Of a stretch of 64,000 nt of DNA, positions 1 to 11,232 are shown piece after piece (the first letter of the stretch is position 1; each line of letters begins with the position of its first letter). The position numbers and the translations under genes were made by a program. The notes below the pieces were generated by a model. It had not been told where the DNA came from. It searched no databases and saw only the letters and a list, made by a program, of their open reading frames with translations. Location: contig NC_088202.1 in NCBI RefSeq assembly GCF_037126465.1, forward strand, positions 27,574,213 through 27,638,212, given 5' to 3'. Source of the stretch: Ornithodoros turicata. Taxonomy: Eukaryota; Arthropoda; Arachnida; Ixodida; Argasidae.

Positions 1-1398
1 CGATATATATCTGCAAGGAGTTGCACCATCTGAATCGACCCTAAAATGTGCATTATCGGAAGTAAGGGGCTCAATTCAAGGATGACGATAGGGATATGGA
101 GGGACGTGTTTGGGGGCGTGATACTCGTTTCGGCCCGGGCGCTGGGAACCCTCGCTACACGGCTGGTCACCGATTGTCGGCCTTCTCTTCAGTCGTCGCG
201 ATGTACTTGTGACTGACTTTTGTCTGTGTGCTGGGGTTTTAGCACAGACTAAAGATGCCTCGGTTGGGTGAAATTAATCTACCAACCCACCATAGTTCTC
301 TCGTACCGTAAAGACTCTGGTTATCACTACATGCACGAGTTATCATAGAGTTTTTCTTATGCTAAGCTGTGGCCCCTAGGCTGTTTATGTTGGCTTCTGT
401 CGTCATGCTTCGCGTAGAAATTAAATTATGTTGCCACGTCCTGGTCATTCTTTCCCCCTGAAGGTGTTACTAATTCGTCAATCTGTATTACATCCATTAC
501 AGTACATTCCAGTACAAATGGCAATTCCGCATTCCTGGTTCAGTAACCTTGCACGGAGCTCAGCTCATTCCACGTGATATGATGCTTAAACGCCGCTGGC
601 TACACGATTGGCTATATACACAGAAAACTGGCTACTTTTGGCTATTTTCTCAGTGCACACTGACAACTTTTCAGGATTTTGACCTGGCAACCCTGGTGGT
701 TACATATGTAACTTTAAATTACGTAGTGACAAACAATGAAAATTAATATTCTATTAAATTATGTCTTATTTTTCTTCGTAGTCCCCCGTTTCTCAATGCA
801 GGTTGCAGTGCGTCGTCTGGTAAGCTATCTGTTTCAGAAGTGAAGGTACATGCAAAATTAATTAAATGACATTCACATTTACATAATATGAGTCGTAATT
901 GTGGAACTAACTAACTACACAGAATTCACATGAATTAATTACAGTGACCACATTATTTATAATTGATTGCTTTACAGCACTGTTCTGCAATGGTTGATAT
1001 GGCTGTCATGCAATAGATGAGACACAAACGCAGCGTGCTATGCAAAAAGGTAAAAACAGATTAGTGCACAACTGACCCCTGTGGTGTGGTATGGTGTTGC
1101 TCATGATCATACCTGTGTCACAGTGTAAAGGCAAATATTATATTGTTGGGCGAAGGTTATCCTTGGTAAGCCCAGCCCCATGAACATAAGAACATTTCAT
1201 ACAACGTCGAGAATTACATATTCCAATGTTCTCGTGCCCCCCTTCCCTCCTGCCTTAAACACGAAGACCAAACCAATTAGACTAAAACAGCAGGAGAGAA
1301 CTTGAAATAGCATTTCACTTGTGATCTGTACTCTATGAAAAAAGAATAAAAATGATGTTCCGAAGGCACATGAGTGCACCTTTCTGACCTTTGCCATG
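1..1398. other. Unassigned, no gene recognised
   Basis: I read all six frames and see no protein family and no rRNA or tRNA. The longest open stretches are short and lack family motifs. Around 840-1000 there is A/T-rich sequence with short taactaac-type words like those in the repeats at 3555-4089 and 8442-9087, so part of it may be another diverged copy of that repeat. Nothing more can be supported. Confidence 0.5.
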
Positions 1399-1761
1399 TT
1401 ACTTAGCTGATGGAACATTGTCTTTGACACAAGGACGTATTCTGTGACACCTCTTAAACCTCTTCTGTGGTAGCTCGCCTGGAGGACGTCCTGCCGGTAT
1501 GCGTCGCGAGCCCATTGTTACACCTGGACAGCGCCTTGAAATTGCTGTCGGTTGGACATGTATGCGTCCACCCCTTCTTGTGCTGCTTGCTACAGCGTGA
1601 CTAATCTTGAGGGCCACTTCAACCGCACTACCCTGCGTCCTTACATTTCTCAGCCGCTCGCTTATTCTTTGAAGGCACTGAGTAAAGGTGGCATTTCCTG
1701 TAGCCAGAGAGGTTATACGCAGTAGTTCTTTCTGGATGGCCACCAGGCAGTCATTTGAAAC
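1399..1761 (-). pseudogene. MULE-like pseudogene exon 6: C-terminal tail
   Basis: Acceptor CCATTTTAG is followed in phase 0 by VSNDCLVAIQKELLR and 121 open codons to a TAA. GGRIHVQPTAISRRCPG and the Pro/Gly/Arg-rich stretch after it are typical of the region downstream of the SWIM finger in this transposase group. The stop at the end appears to be the natural terminus. Confidence 0.65.
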
Positions 1762-1826
1762 CTAAAATGGAAGGAAAGTGCATGGTCAGTATGGACATCA
1801 AGCTTTTTTACGAGTACAGTGCTCAC

Positions 1827-2612
1827 CTCCTTAGCCTAGCTCTGGCCAGAGGTGGATGGCTGGGCTTCATAACAGGGGGACTCCTCTACTGTAGATTCAC
1901 ATGAGAGAGTTTGCATGTCTTCTATGGTGCAAACATCTCTTTTGTCAGCCATGCCATCATCGGCACTACGAAAGGCTGCGAAAAAGGTTGGTGGTGGACA
2001 CTCCTCCCCAAGGGCCAGCTCTCCCAGTTTATAACGATCTTCTGTTGGTTGTCAACACTGGGACATTTGGGAAGATGCCACCATGTACCTTGTGGACGAG
2101 AGCCTGGTGCTTGCAAAAAGCTCCCTGGAGACCACTATAACAGGTTCACGTACGAAGGTCAGGAGACACCTCTTACGTCTTTCCACCTGCATTCCTGCTT
2201 GGAACACTGTAGAGCTTGTCACTCAGTTGCACAATTGACTCTGCAGCCTCATTTGGCATCCGGCGTAGCAGCTTGTCGTACAGTAGGTGGTGAGATGCAA
2301 CTCGGTTATGAGCGTGCTTTAAAATACGTGCCTGGAAATACTTTTCCCACACCGTCGCAACGAAATTTGCTAGTGCCACGGCATTGAAGGCCTTGGTCCG
2401 GCAGAGGATTATGTCCTTCAATACATGAATAGACGCTTCTACGAAATTATTTGTTTGGTGGCCCCGTGTCATTATGCCTTCCCTGAAGAGCCTCACCCAT
2501 TCTTCCTTCTTCTTCAGAAGTGTCTCCACTATTGCACTGTACTGGTATGGGAAAGCTTTTTCAGGCGAGCAGTTGCCGCCACTAACTCTACTTCAGAGTC
2601 GGCATACAGGAC
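1827..2612 (-). pseudogene. MULE-like pseudogene exon 5: catalytic Glu and SWIM finger, heavily mutated
   Basis: The exon opens after acceptor CTGCAG with QVLYADSEVEL in phase with exon 4. A one-base loss near 2555 shifts the frame before YSAIVETLLKKKEEW and TRGHQTNNFVEASIHVL. In that second frame a TAA follows GGKT, then a TGA falls at the position expected for the first SWIM cysteine, before TCYSGLQGAFCKHQ. A second one-base shift occurs near 2055 (VPVLTTN to EDRYKLGELALG), and the frame meets a TAG after PSTSGQS before donor AAGGAG/GTGAGC. Five lesions in one exon show that no selection is acting on this copy. Confidence 0.7.
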
Positions 2613-2655
2613 CTGCAGCAGTAATTTAATACTGTCAATCTGAGCTTGGTGTGCT

Positions 2656-2676
2656 ATTGTTATTATTATTATTATT
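2656..2676. repeat. (TTA)n microsatellite
   Basis: About seven trinucleotide units lie in the intron between exons 4 and 5 of the MULE-like pseudogene. Confidence 0.85.
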
Positions 2677-3554
2677 GTACATCGTATCTCTATATCCACT
2701 ATCTACTTCCACACGTAACAATGTTTCACGAGGCTATTATGAAAATAGAAATTAAGTGGAAGACCAATTGATGTGTACTAGATGTAAAAGGAGGCAGTCA
2801 CAGATTCAGCCATGTCTGTGTACCTCTGCAGTTGCTAGATGTACCTTTGAAAGTACAAACGTGCTAAAGTAAGCAGAAGTCTGTGTCTAAGAGTCTTTCG
2901 TGTAATTTCATCCATTTCAAATTCAGAGTGGAGCTGCAAAATGTGACACGGGATCACAAACATTCATTCAACAACATTCCGACTATTATAACAAGGGTGT
3001 ATCTTACAGTTGAGAATCACACTGTGCACTTGCACCATGTAGGCCCACACGTCTAGCTAGTGACGTCGTGCAGGGGAAGTTATCCATGTACTTTATTCAA
3101 ATAGTATTACTTTATATTATGACTAGAGAGCAGATTTCCAGGCGTATGCCGTTTCGTCGGGAGATGTACAGAAGCTGCCTTTCAATCCATAACTTAAAAA
3201 CTTGAATTCATAACTTAAACCACCAGCTTGCTTGCTACCTTTCTATCCTCTCGTATGCCTTTCAATGTTCTAAACACGAATCGGTTCCCATTGGTAACCG
3301 AATGTTTGGGCCTTTTTTCTCGATTAGTGCCTGTTTTGAAAATATGCACCGATAAGTTCCTATACAGGTACTTTACTTGCTGCTTTGTGTTTATTTCATA
3401 ATTTCTACAGAAAAAAATCATAAGAGCCTGAGATGCACTGCATCACAAAATGCAAGTGTCTCCCCCTGTGACAGAAAGTGGATTCTTTTTCGCCCGTATT
3501 CCTTGCACCTGGTGCAAGACCGTGTCTGCCCTTACAGCTGTGCTTAGTGGCCAC

Positions 3555-4089
3555 CAGAGCTGTATAAGTTACTCACAAGTGTAATTAAGTTACGGTTGCA
3601 TGACTTTAAAAGTAACTAAGTTACAGGAAATGTCACTGAGTCTGAATTGTACCTTAGCTACAGTTAGTCCTGAAATATCGTTGTGTTACTTCTCTATGAC
3701 TTTCGGTTACTCATGTTCAAGGTGACAACATGAAAAACTTTGGAACACAGTGTATCAAACGTAATACTTGTTGAAAACAAACTTGTGAAACAACCCACAT
3801 GCCTGCTTGGTACCCAAGCTGATTATGCTGATAAATTTGTTCTTAACCGCAGAACATTTCTTAAGGTCTCATTATAATCACTCTAAGATTCTACTCCAGT
3901 ACCTAACACCGGCATGGAAACTCAATTGAAGAAGTAACTAAGCAAGAGTACAAGTTATACAAAATACAGCAATTAAATTACAGTTACAGATACACGTTTT
4001 AGAAAGTAGTTGGTTACAGTAATAAGTTACACAAAAGGTAATTACTTACAGTAGCTCAATTACTTGTAATTAGTTATTTTACAGCTCTG
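3555..4089. mobile_element. hAT-like MITE rich in gtaactaagtta words
   Basis: The ends are inverted: CAGAGCTGTATAAGTTACT at the left, and at the right a sequence whose reverse complement is CAGAGCTGTAAAATAACTA. The interior is a string of ttac/gtaa words with no coding capacity. The flanking octamers gtggccac and gtgatgac match at five of eight positions, consistent with a decayed 8 bp target duplication. It lies inside an intron of the MULE-like pseudogene. Superfamily assignment rests on end shape and flanks only. Confidence 0.6.
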
Positions 4090-5029
4090 GTGATGACGTC
4101 CTTCTGTTCCCGTTTGTACTGGAATGCACCATCAACTCTGCCGATGTCACGAGGTCGTCCTTGCACGTAGGACAATTCGTAGCGACAGGCGACAGAACTT
4201 CATGCAGGAACACATAGGAATGATGCTTGTTTTCTACTGTCTTCATGCTTTCAATAAGAAGACGTGAGCATGTACTGTAGTTCAATTACAAAATAGAGTT
4301 TGCCATGCGATCAGAGTGGTTTTGTGGACGCCAAAATCTCCATAATATTGTTCTTCCTACTTCTCTCTCTCGCTGGCTGTGTGGAATCCTTGCAGTGGAA
4401 CCGACGAATGACTTCCGAAGTTAATACAACTGTATTATTTCTCAGCAGCAATCGTCACAGAAGTGCACGCGATGGGGAGAGGGGAGAAAAGGACGGGGGG
4501 GGGGGGTAATGACTGAATTGGCTCGCCGTTGTTGGCCACACAACAGTGGGCATCGTCACGACTATAGCAAAAACAAAAAAGTGGATGGAGGGTGGACACG
4601 ATAGAATGGTATGTTACCGTAAAACAACCAGTGCAGACGGCATCGCTGGTATATAGTGCTGGTAGTGCCATATTGATAGTGCCTACTCCAAGGAAATTAA
4701 TTCCTTCTTGTGCCATTTGAGGTGCCTAAAATGTGTTTTCTTTTGCTTGTGGTTTTCTAGTGCCTAAAAATTGCTCTTTAATTATGACAAATGGCCAGTC
4801 ATCAGGAGGGTCATTAAAAGATCTGATTAAAATAACAAATCTGAAAGACTTTCTTGTTCAAAAATCATTATTTTTTGAACATGCGTATAAAGCAGAAATT
4901 ATTTATTTTTCCCTCGCAATGATCTGTTCCTCCAGCAAAGGCGTTCACAGCTCATGTGAACAGCGTTTCACTTTCAAACAGAAAAAATTTGCAGTAACAC
5001 GTGATCGTGTGATACTGTGACCTGCTAAC

Positions 5030-5215
5030 CTGCTTGAAAGCAGACATAAGCCTTTGCCTGTCGTCCCTTGCTACCCCATTCTTAGCATATGTATGCCACC
5101 GCCACTCTGCCTGTAAGATGTGAAAGTGGCAGAGCAGCTGGGTAGCCTGGGGCCACGTCTTGGGTAGAGCCTCCTTTTCGGCTGACGAGTTATCTGTCAT
5201 GAAGGCTTGTGGTAC
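5030..5215 (-). pseudogene. MULE-like pseudogene exon 4: second catalytic Asp
   Basis: The exon is 62 codons long with acceptor CCATTAG and donor AAGCAG/GTTAGC, both phase 0. It carries FMTDNSSAEKEALPKTWP and LLCHFHILQAEWRW. The Asp in MTDNS and the Cys-x-Phe-His pattern are the most diagnostic MULE features in the window. Confidence 0.75.
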
Positions 5216-5933
5216 CTAATGGAACGTCACTTTCTTTACCTGCTGAAGCCTGTCACTAATACTGCTATACAAGATGTTACATGTCCAGCTACATCAAGCA
5301 CAATAAGGAATAATACATACAGTCTGTTCACAAGAAACCTTTAGAGTTACGTATGCAGCATATCCCTGAGTTCGGGGAGAAGACAAGGAGACGAACAAAA
5401 GTGCATTTGTTTGTTTGTATCCTTCTCTTATCCCCAAATTTGGGAACGTGGTGCCAACGTCAAGTTTGTCTCCTAGTGTGCATACTCTCCTTTGAATGGC
5501 AGAAAGTATGACAAGATATGAATAATGGAGATACCAATAAGAAAAAGTACCATTATTCAACTAAAGTGCAGCTGGGCACATTGTTTTATCATGTATTCAA
5601 TTACTACTTCATTTATCGTGTTTCGTTTGCATGACTGGTAAAAAGCCTGAAGATGCCTTTTTATTTGATAAAGCAACTGAAATGTTTGATTGCTGAAGTG
5701 CATGTGTACTTCCATAAAATTCTTCGAGGTCTCACAGGATGCACGACCATGTTCTCATTAACCTTTATGCTTTTTCAGATCACAGCTTGCGTGGAATTGG
5801 ATAGACCTCTAGACAACTAAAGAAGGCAGGCAATTTTCAGGTGACCCATGCCCTATGCATGCAGGTCAAAAATTAAATGTGTCTTTGTTCCTTTACCACA
5901 TGCTAACAAAGTTCTTGCTAAAGGTACCGAGGG

Positions 5934-6672
5934 TAGGGTGAAAAGTACTCCCTCCACCTTCATAATTTGGGTACGGATGGGAATATTTTAATAAATCAAA
6001 CGCAGGAATAAAGTTTAGAATCTCCTCTTTAATTACCTATATTCACTTTTCCACGTAATCACCAGACAATTGGATACATTTCCGCCAACGGTGAAAAAGT
6101 TTTTCGAAGCCGTCACGATAGAAGTCGACACTCTGTCTCCGCAACCAGCCTCTCACAGTTCTCTCAACTTCGTCATCAGATTCATATCGGTGTCCCCGTA
6201 GGTCTTCTTTGAGCTTTAGAAACAGATGGAAGTCAGACGGTGCCAAATCTGGACTGTATGGAATGCGGTAAGGTTCAACCGTTCAACTCAGTGGTTGCTG
6301 TCACTGGACGTCCACTTCTTTGTTTGTCGCGCAAGTCAGATGTTCCCACCTCACCAACTGCAAATTTGATGGCCCAACGACGCACAGTGCTCATATCAAA
6401 CAATCACCATAAACGGCTTGCATTCTCTCATGAATTTTCTTGGGGGTGACACCTTCTGCTGTAAAGAATTCAGTGACAGCACGTTGCTTCAATCGCATTG
6501 ACCATCTGCGCAGGGTTCCACTCTTTACGCTGTCACAACACAACCGTTCACTAAGGCTTCCTGCTTACTGGATCTGAAGAGCAGAGTCTACAGAATACTC
6601 CTATACCTGCTGCACAGTGGTGCTGCCATCTGTTGAGGAGTTATGAAGGTGGAGGCATTACTTTTCAGCCTA
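5934..6672 (-). mobile_element. Internally deleted mariner element
   Basis: Two inverted repeats of about 30 bp (5936-5965 and 6641-6670) bound the element, each flanked by TA, the mariner target dinucleotide. On the minus strand the interior starts with a mariner N-terminal helix-turn-helix region (LKQRAVTEFFTAEGVTPKKI, with a frameshift, then LRDKQRSGRPVTAT). It then jumps to the end of the catalytic core (PYRIPYSPDLAPSDFHLF to the terminus SGDYVEK). The central catalytic part is missing, so the copy is non-autonomous. It sits in intron 3 of the MULE-like pseudogene, so it arrived after that element. Confidence 0.85.
6043..6246 (-). pseudogene. Mariner transposase C-terminal fragment
   Basis: The reading frame covers APSDFHLFLKLKEDLRGHRY, then WLRRQSVDFYRDGFEKL, and the C terminus LSGDYVEK followed by a stop. 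This is the conserved end of mariner-family transposase, including the region around the last catalytic Asp (SPDLAPSDFH; the first residues lie just upstream in the same frame). Full mariner transposase is about 340-350 residues and only the last 70 or so are in frame here. Confidence 0.8.
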
Positions 6673-6989
6673 CCGTCGTATTTACACCTGTAAATAAAAT
6701 CATAAAATGAGGCTAGCGCAACCATACAAATTTTAAGTGCACCTTGCAGGAGGCAAAGAAACCCCATGCTTTCTCTTTACTTCTTTTTTATCCACAGTTG
6801 CATGGTGATATAATAAAGTCGATTTAATCTTTACAAGCACCTTCATTTTCAGGTGAAGAAAGTTTCACCTCGTCAACAGAAATTACAGTTGAATACACCA
6901 GTCAGTGGAAAATGTACTGTTTTGTTCTGTAATGTTATCCATCTAAATTTCTGTGTGCCCCAATTAGACTTGTGGAGTAGGTTTACCAC

Positions 6990-7267
6990 CTGTCCACCAA
7001 AGCAATGTGGATATGTCCTTTTGAGCAGGCCGAATGCTGTCTCGTATCCTTCTGTCGTTTGTAAATTGTGCAGCAGAACAGCCCCAGCACTTGTAGCAGA
7101 CAGCAGCAGCATAGCAGTGGTATGCATCCCGTCACATGAGGAAGTAGAGTCAACGAAGATTATCTCCTTTGCTGACGCCAGTTCCTGGGTTCGCTTCATG
7201 ATTGGTGTGACAATTAAAACTGACCACATGTTGCCATCACCCGATTCTGAAAGCGTCACGTGTGTGC
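6990..7267 (-). pseudogene. MULE-like pseudogene exon 3: first catalytic Asp
   Basis: Acceptor CTGACAG/GC completes a Gly codon, and the exon is open to the donor GGACAG/GTGG. It encodes MKRTQELASAKEIIFVDSTS, in which the Asp after IFV is the expected first residue of the DDE triad, and ends TYPHCFGGQ. It joins exon 4 in phase 0 as FGGQVPQAFMTDNS, the usual order in MULE-type cores. Confidence 0.7.
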
Positions 7268-7763
7268 CTGTCAGGAAATATATACCACATTGAGCATAAT
7301 TGCATATGGAAACAACTGACCTGAAGTAATATTTTCATTAAAGTAAGTACACAATGGACTGATATTTCCAATTAACATCTCCAATTTGCAGGGTCAGTTT
7401 GGTACACCTTTTGAAAATCATGGATACGTTTCATGATGTGTACGTTTTACGCTTATGCATGCTATAAGTATGTATTTAGCGGCACAAGAAAAATACATTG
7501 CAATTTTACAGACAAAAATACATTCTGTGTGCAACCAAAAATATGTTATCTCAGTAACAATACCAATGGTGGGTGCACATATTTGTTAGTAAATGACTTA
7601 AATCCAACACTGCACATTGTGTCGGTTGGGCATGTCGAAATGAGTATATCGTCATTTGTTCAGGTTTAGTAAGAATAGGGAGGAGGAAGCACTTTTCACG
7701 AACTGACTTAGTTAAGTGACAAGCTGCAAGAATGTCTAAGTAGAACAAAGCTACCCAGCATAC

Positions 7764-8245
7764 CTTGCTCTTTGTACAGTGGGATCTTCTCCTGTAGCTT
7801 CGATATGGGTTCCACTGCAGTCCCAAAGTTGTCCAGGCGCCATACATTGTGCCAGTGGTACACAGTAACTGGCACAGGGTTCAGAGCACCGTTTGCCAGG
7901 TTCACAACCCCGCCTTCCATTAACAGCTTACTCTCATGGAGCTTAATGGCCTCTGCTGGAGTCATGCCATCGTCAAAGTATCCAAGAAACTTTGCTTTTG
8001 TTTGTGGTTCACAACGAAGAAGCCTGAGGGCACCATCGCACTCCGTGCTGTGATTGTGCATTGCTTGGACTTTGATCACCCCAGGCAGGGGAGGCTCTCC
8101 ACGAAGAAATGAATCATTCTTCTTCGTGTTCTTGTTAACCTTCTTGATTTTAATATCAATCTTTGCCTTGCAGTTTGTAGCAAGACGTTGGGAGGTTTTG
8201 TTCCGATTGTGTTGACGGCACCTCCAGACAGTATGGAACACCATC
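7764..8245 (-). pseudogene. MULE-like pseudogene exon 2: DNA-binding domain
   Basis: After acceptor CAACAG/G the exon reads 160 uninterrupted codons: MVFHTVWRCRQHNRNKTS, a Lys-rich stretch, KVQAMHNHSTECDG, then a long linker ending IPLYKEQG. The spacing of Cys and the HNH..C pattern resembles the FLYWCH/WRKY-GCM1 zinc domains found at the N terminus of MULE-family transposases. It ends at the donor CAAG/GTATGC with one base of the next codon. No stop or frameshift is present in this exon. Confidence 0.65.
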
Positions 8246-8441
8246 CTGTTGAGAAAGTAGGAAACTTGGTCTCTAGGACAGGCACTGATGGCATGCGGTA
8301 TACACTACACAGGACGGAAATCAGCACAAGGACAACTGTGCTTCAGACTAATGTTTCTCTCGCGAGCAAGAGCGTCATTTAAACATCATTAAACTAGACA
8401 AGAATAAACAGCAAATGAGAAAACACAATTTTCTAGCAAGT

Positions 8442-9087
8442 CCAGAGTGGAATAATTATTTGCAGAACCTAATTAAGTTACAGTTGCATGGCTCAGAAAG
8501 GGACTAAGTTGCAGGAAAAGTTACAGAAGTCAAAATATATTTGAATCACAGCAGTTACAAGCTCAAGTACCCCACCAGTTACTTCAGGCAGTGTCTGTTT
8601 AAAGTTGCCGCGCATTATGTCGGTTAAAAGGAGAAGATAAAACCTTCCTAAAGTATACTATTTATTTAATGAACGATGAACAGGTGCAAGACCAGTAGCC
8701 TAAGTAGACAAGGATACACTACGGCAAGTTTACACCTGCTCACTTGCGCAATCCTTTATGTTCAAATATAGTATAACAATACATTAAAAATGTGAAACTT
8801 GGACATTCTTTTCGTATGCAACGCCTACCAAAAGAATGCCGAAACTTGTTCTCAGTGAAAATGTGTTGTGCTCTGTAGGAAATACTGCAAACTCAAATTC
8901 GAACAGAATTGTTTAAAGCACATTAGAACTAACTGATTCTTGAGTACAGACAAAACATAATTGATGGTTTCTTATTCTTGAATGTGTTTAGGTGCACTAA
9001 CTAACTACACTCGAAAGTATAGCTGACTATAGTAACTTATTAATTACATGTGCAAACTACTAGTTATTCATTGTGTCGCTCTTGGAA
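8442..9087. repeat. Diverged repeat related to the 3555-4089 element
   Basis: The stretch contains the same words as the first MITE (aattaagttacagttgcatg here, aattaagttacggttgcatg there) and ends with sequence whose reverse complement begins ccaagagcg, against ccagagtgg at the left. It lies in intron 1 of the MULE-like pseudogene. Borders are approximate and the inverted ends are poorly preserved. Confidence 0.4.
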
Positions 9088-9129
9088 GCGTTACCACTAT
9101 TTAAATAAATGAAGCAGGGAGTGTTTTAC

Positions 9130-9305
9130 CTTTCAGATGTCTCCATAGTCTTGTCAATAATCCACGAAGTGCTTGTGTTGGCCTTGTATTGCCGCAACCA
9201 TTCTGTGGCGTCATCGGCACTCACGAGGGTAGCGCGGAAAACTTCTAGTTCCGTTGTTGATGACTGGATATCCTTAACGCAAGTGAAAGTCTTGCCCTCA
9301 GACAT
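9130..9305 (-). pseudogene. MULE-like pseudogene exon 1
   Basis: The exon starts at an ATG (MSEGKTFTCVKDIQ) and runs 58 codons plus two bases to a consensus donor (AAAG/GTAAAA). The two spare bases plus the first base of exon 2 make AGG, reading ETSERMVFHTV across the junction. The peptide has no catalytic motif. It would be an N-terminal lead-in to the DNA-binding domain. Confidence 0.6.
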
Positions 9306-10560
9306 CTGGGGAAATGGCCCGCAAGAAGCGCTGATGACACGGTGTGATCGGGTCGGTGTACACGTTTGGGATTGCAAAATTGACTTTCGTTTGCCGGAAA
9401 AAATGAGACGCAAGCGCGAACTGCAACACGAGATGTTGTTACAGCTCAACAACTTGAAAGAGAAGGATCCAAGGATCATTGTAACAAACGGGAGGTTCAT
9501 GCAATAAAAAAGAGGGAAAAGGAGGGATCAGCTAGGAAAGTGGCTGTAAAACGACACATGTGCGGACGCTGCGTGGGAATGTGACATTAGGCGGCTTACG
9601 CAGCCGGTAGCATTTTGTATATGTGCATCTTGCGTCCTTTCTGTACATCTCAGTGTTTGTGTCCAGACTCGAGGTGCCTTTTTTTTTTCACCTGCTCGAG
9701 GAAAATCTACTGTGTCGACAGCATAGAGCACTGCAGCTTGGTTGTTTCTTCCACAGAGCGGATATTTTATTATTTCCAGAAGAGTTCGACACGCGCATCC
9801 TCATCGTGGGGAAGGGTCATAGGATAAAAATAATGCTCGGGGAAGCGTCAAGTATGGTTAAAAGAAAAGGTTCTGGCGCTGGTGATTTTTGTCGTTTGCT
9901 TTTCCCTAAAGATGAAGGTAATGGCGCGAAATGTGCAACTCACACAGGGGAATCCGTGAGAACGAGGGACAGTTGCTAACAATTGGCCCCAAGTACGAGG
10001 GTGTTGCCAGAAATCAAGGAAAGTTCAGCTACCTTAAAGTCGTGAGAACTTAACTACTTAAAACACATCTTTGGGCGTGTTGGTAACAGCTAGACATACT
10101 TCAAATGGCTAAAGAACGAGCCCCCACCCCCCAGACACACACACACTGTGTGGCGAGCGCGGAGAGAACGATTTTTTTGGGGCGGGATTCTGGATAAATC
10201 ACTGACGAGGGACGAGACGTACGCGCGTTGATATATCCAGGCCCTCTCCCCCACGCCCCCATAAACCCTCAATGATTGAGGGACGGCATCACCTCTTCTT
10301 CTTTCTTATCATTTGTTTTCGATGGTGAAAAGAGGAAAAGACAAACCACTTTTAGCGCCTTTAACCACATCGATGATGTCCCAACAGACGGTCTCAAATG
10401 GGCGTCATTTATTTTCGCTTGCGATTATACAGACATCACACTGCCCTGTACGACGCAGGCCACAGTGTGTACTCCTACAGGGACGCGAATGGCAAGACGG
10501 CGGCGTACACAGCTGGCTTGCGACGGAGAGCGCGGCATACAGCCGCTCCGTGTAGTAAAC
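9306..10560. other. Unassigned, no gene recognised
   Basis: This is mixed-composition DNA upstream of LINE A. There are short open frames (for example 9623-9979 and 10276-10689 on the plus strand) but none has a recognisable motif or a splice-consistent extension. A short CA-rich tract lies near 10135-10147. Confidence 0.4.
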
Positions 10561-10574
10561 CTCCTGTCTCCCGA

Positions 10575-10670
10575 CCAATCAGCAGCGCTTTTCTCCTCAG
10601 AGTTCCCTCTGGGTTCTGTACTGGCTAGCAAATATAAATACGCCGCCCGGCAGTGTTGCCGCAGTAGCCC
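10575..10670 (+). promoter_or_regulatory. Putative RNA polymerase II promoter (CCAAT and TATA boxes)
   Basis: A CCAAT box (10575-10579, in GACCAATCAGC) is followed 53 bp later by a TATAAATA box (10633-10640). A GCAGTAG initiator-like word lies near 10661-10667, about 28 bp downstream of the TATA box. The LINE 5' untranslated region begins about here. Most LINE promoters are TATA-less and internal, so this could belong to an older host promoter that the LINE landed beside, or to the element's own 5' end. Confidence 0.4.
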
Positions 10671-11232
10671 TCTCCCGCAATTACGGTAGGGTAGCCGCGG
10701 GAGAGTATAGCTGGGTATAGCGGGACACCCACGTATAGCTGTGCGTGGCTGTCCCGTGTCTGGGGAAAGGGGGGTCCTGGTGGTTGAGTGGACCCAGAGG
10801 TTGCTTTGGACCCTTCGGGGCCCCTCTGCGAAAGCAACACACCACTTTGGCCCCTGCTTCCCATAGACGGGTGGTCCTGGAAGGCCCGTCCAGGATTATC
10901 CAGCTAGTCGCCACCTCCCACTTTCATCACTTTCTTCTTCTGTCTCCTCTTTTCTCCTCTTTCCTTTTCTCATTCTTTGGCAGCGAGGCTCAACCTTGTG
11001 CAGTCCTTTCTTTCTCTTGAAGTCTGCACTAAGGTATAGTGCAGATGTAGGTGTTAGCGTGCTGGGCACGTTCCCTAAGTTGGGCTCCATGGTGGGCGAC
11101 ACACCTGCTGTGTTGAATATTGATATCTCGTTATATGGATAATCAACACTCTAAAAAATCTGATCGGCGCGTAAAAAGGAGCCGCACCGAGAGACCTGAA
11201 CCAAATGCTTGATCTGTCTCCAGACCCCTGGT

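Larger units (their letters stand above)
1399..9305 (-). pseudogene. MULE-like transposase pseudogene with SWIM zinc finger, six exons
   Basis: This is a decayed DNA-transposon transposase gene. Exons, in transcription order, are 9305-9130, 8245-7764, 7267-6990, 5215-5030, 2612-1827 and 1761-1399. Every junction has GT/AG and the codon phases join. Exon 2 carries a Cys/His DNA-binding region of FLYWCH/WRKY type (CRQHNR, then MHNHSTEC). Exon 3 has the first catalytic Asp (IFVDSTSSCDG), exon 4 the second (FMTDNSSAEKEAL) followed by LLCHFHILQAEWRW, and exon 5 the candidate Glu (TNNFVEAS) and a SWIM finger ending GAFCKHQALVH. Exon 6 has an Arg-rich tail (GGRIHVQPTAISRRCPG) also seen in SWIM-containing transposases of ticks and other arthropods. 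Damage is confined to exon 5: one frameshift near 2555, an in-frame TAA and TGA just before and within the SWIM finger, a second frameshift near 2055, and a TAG near its end. The family call is from memory. I did not identify the outer terminal repeats. Confidence 0.75.

Noticed and set aside
1..420. Possible rRNA or small RNA gene in the GC-rich start of the window
   Set aside because: I could not find conserved 18S, 28S, 5S, tRNA or U-snRNA core words on either strand.
9623..9979. Open frame of 118 codons on the plus strand as a host gene
   Set aside because: No recognisable motif, overlapping open frames on the same strand, and no splice-consistent extension.
10276..10689. Open frame of 137 codons overlapping the promoter-like region
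   Set aside because: Three overlapping frames are open here because the sequence is GC-rich. None shows a family motif, and the CCAAT/TATA set lies inside it.
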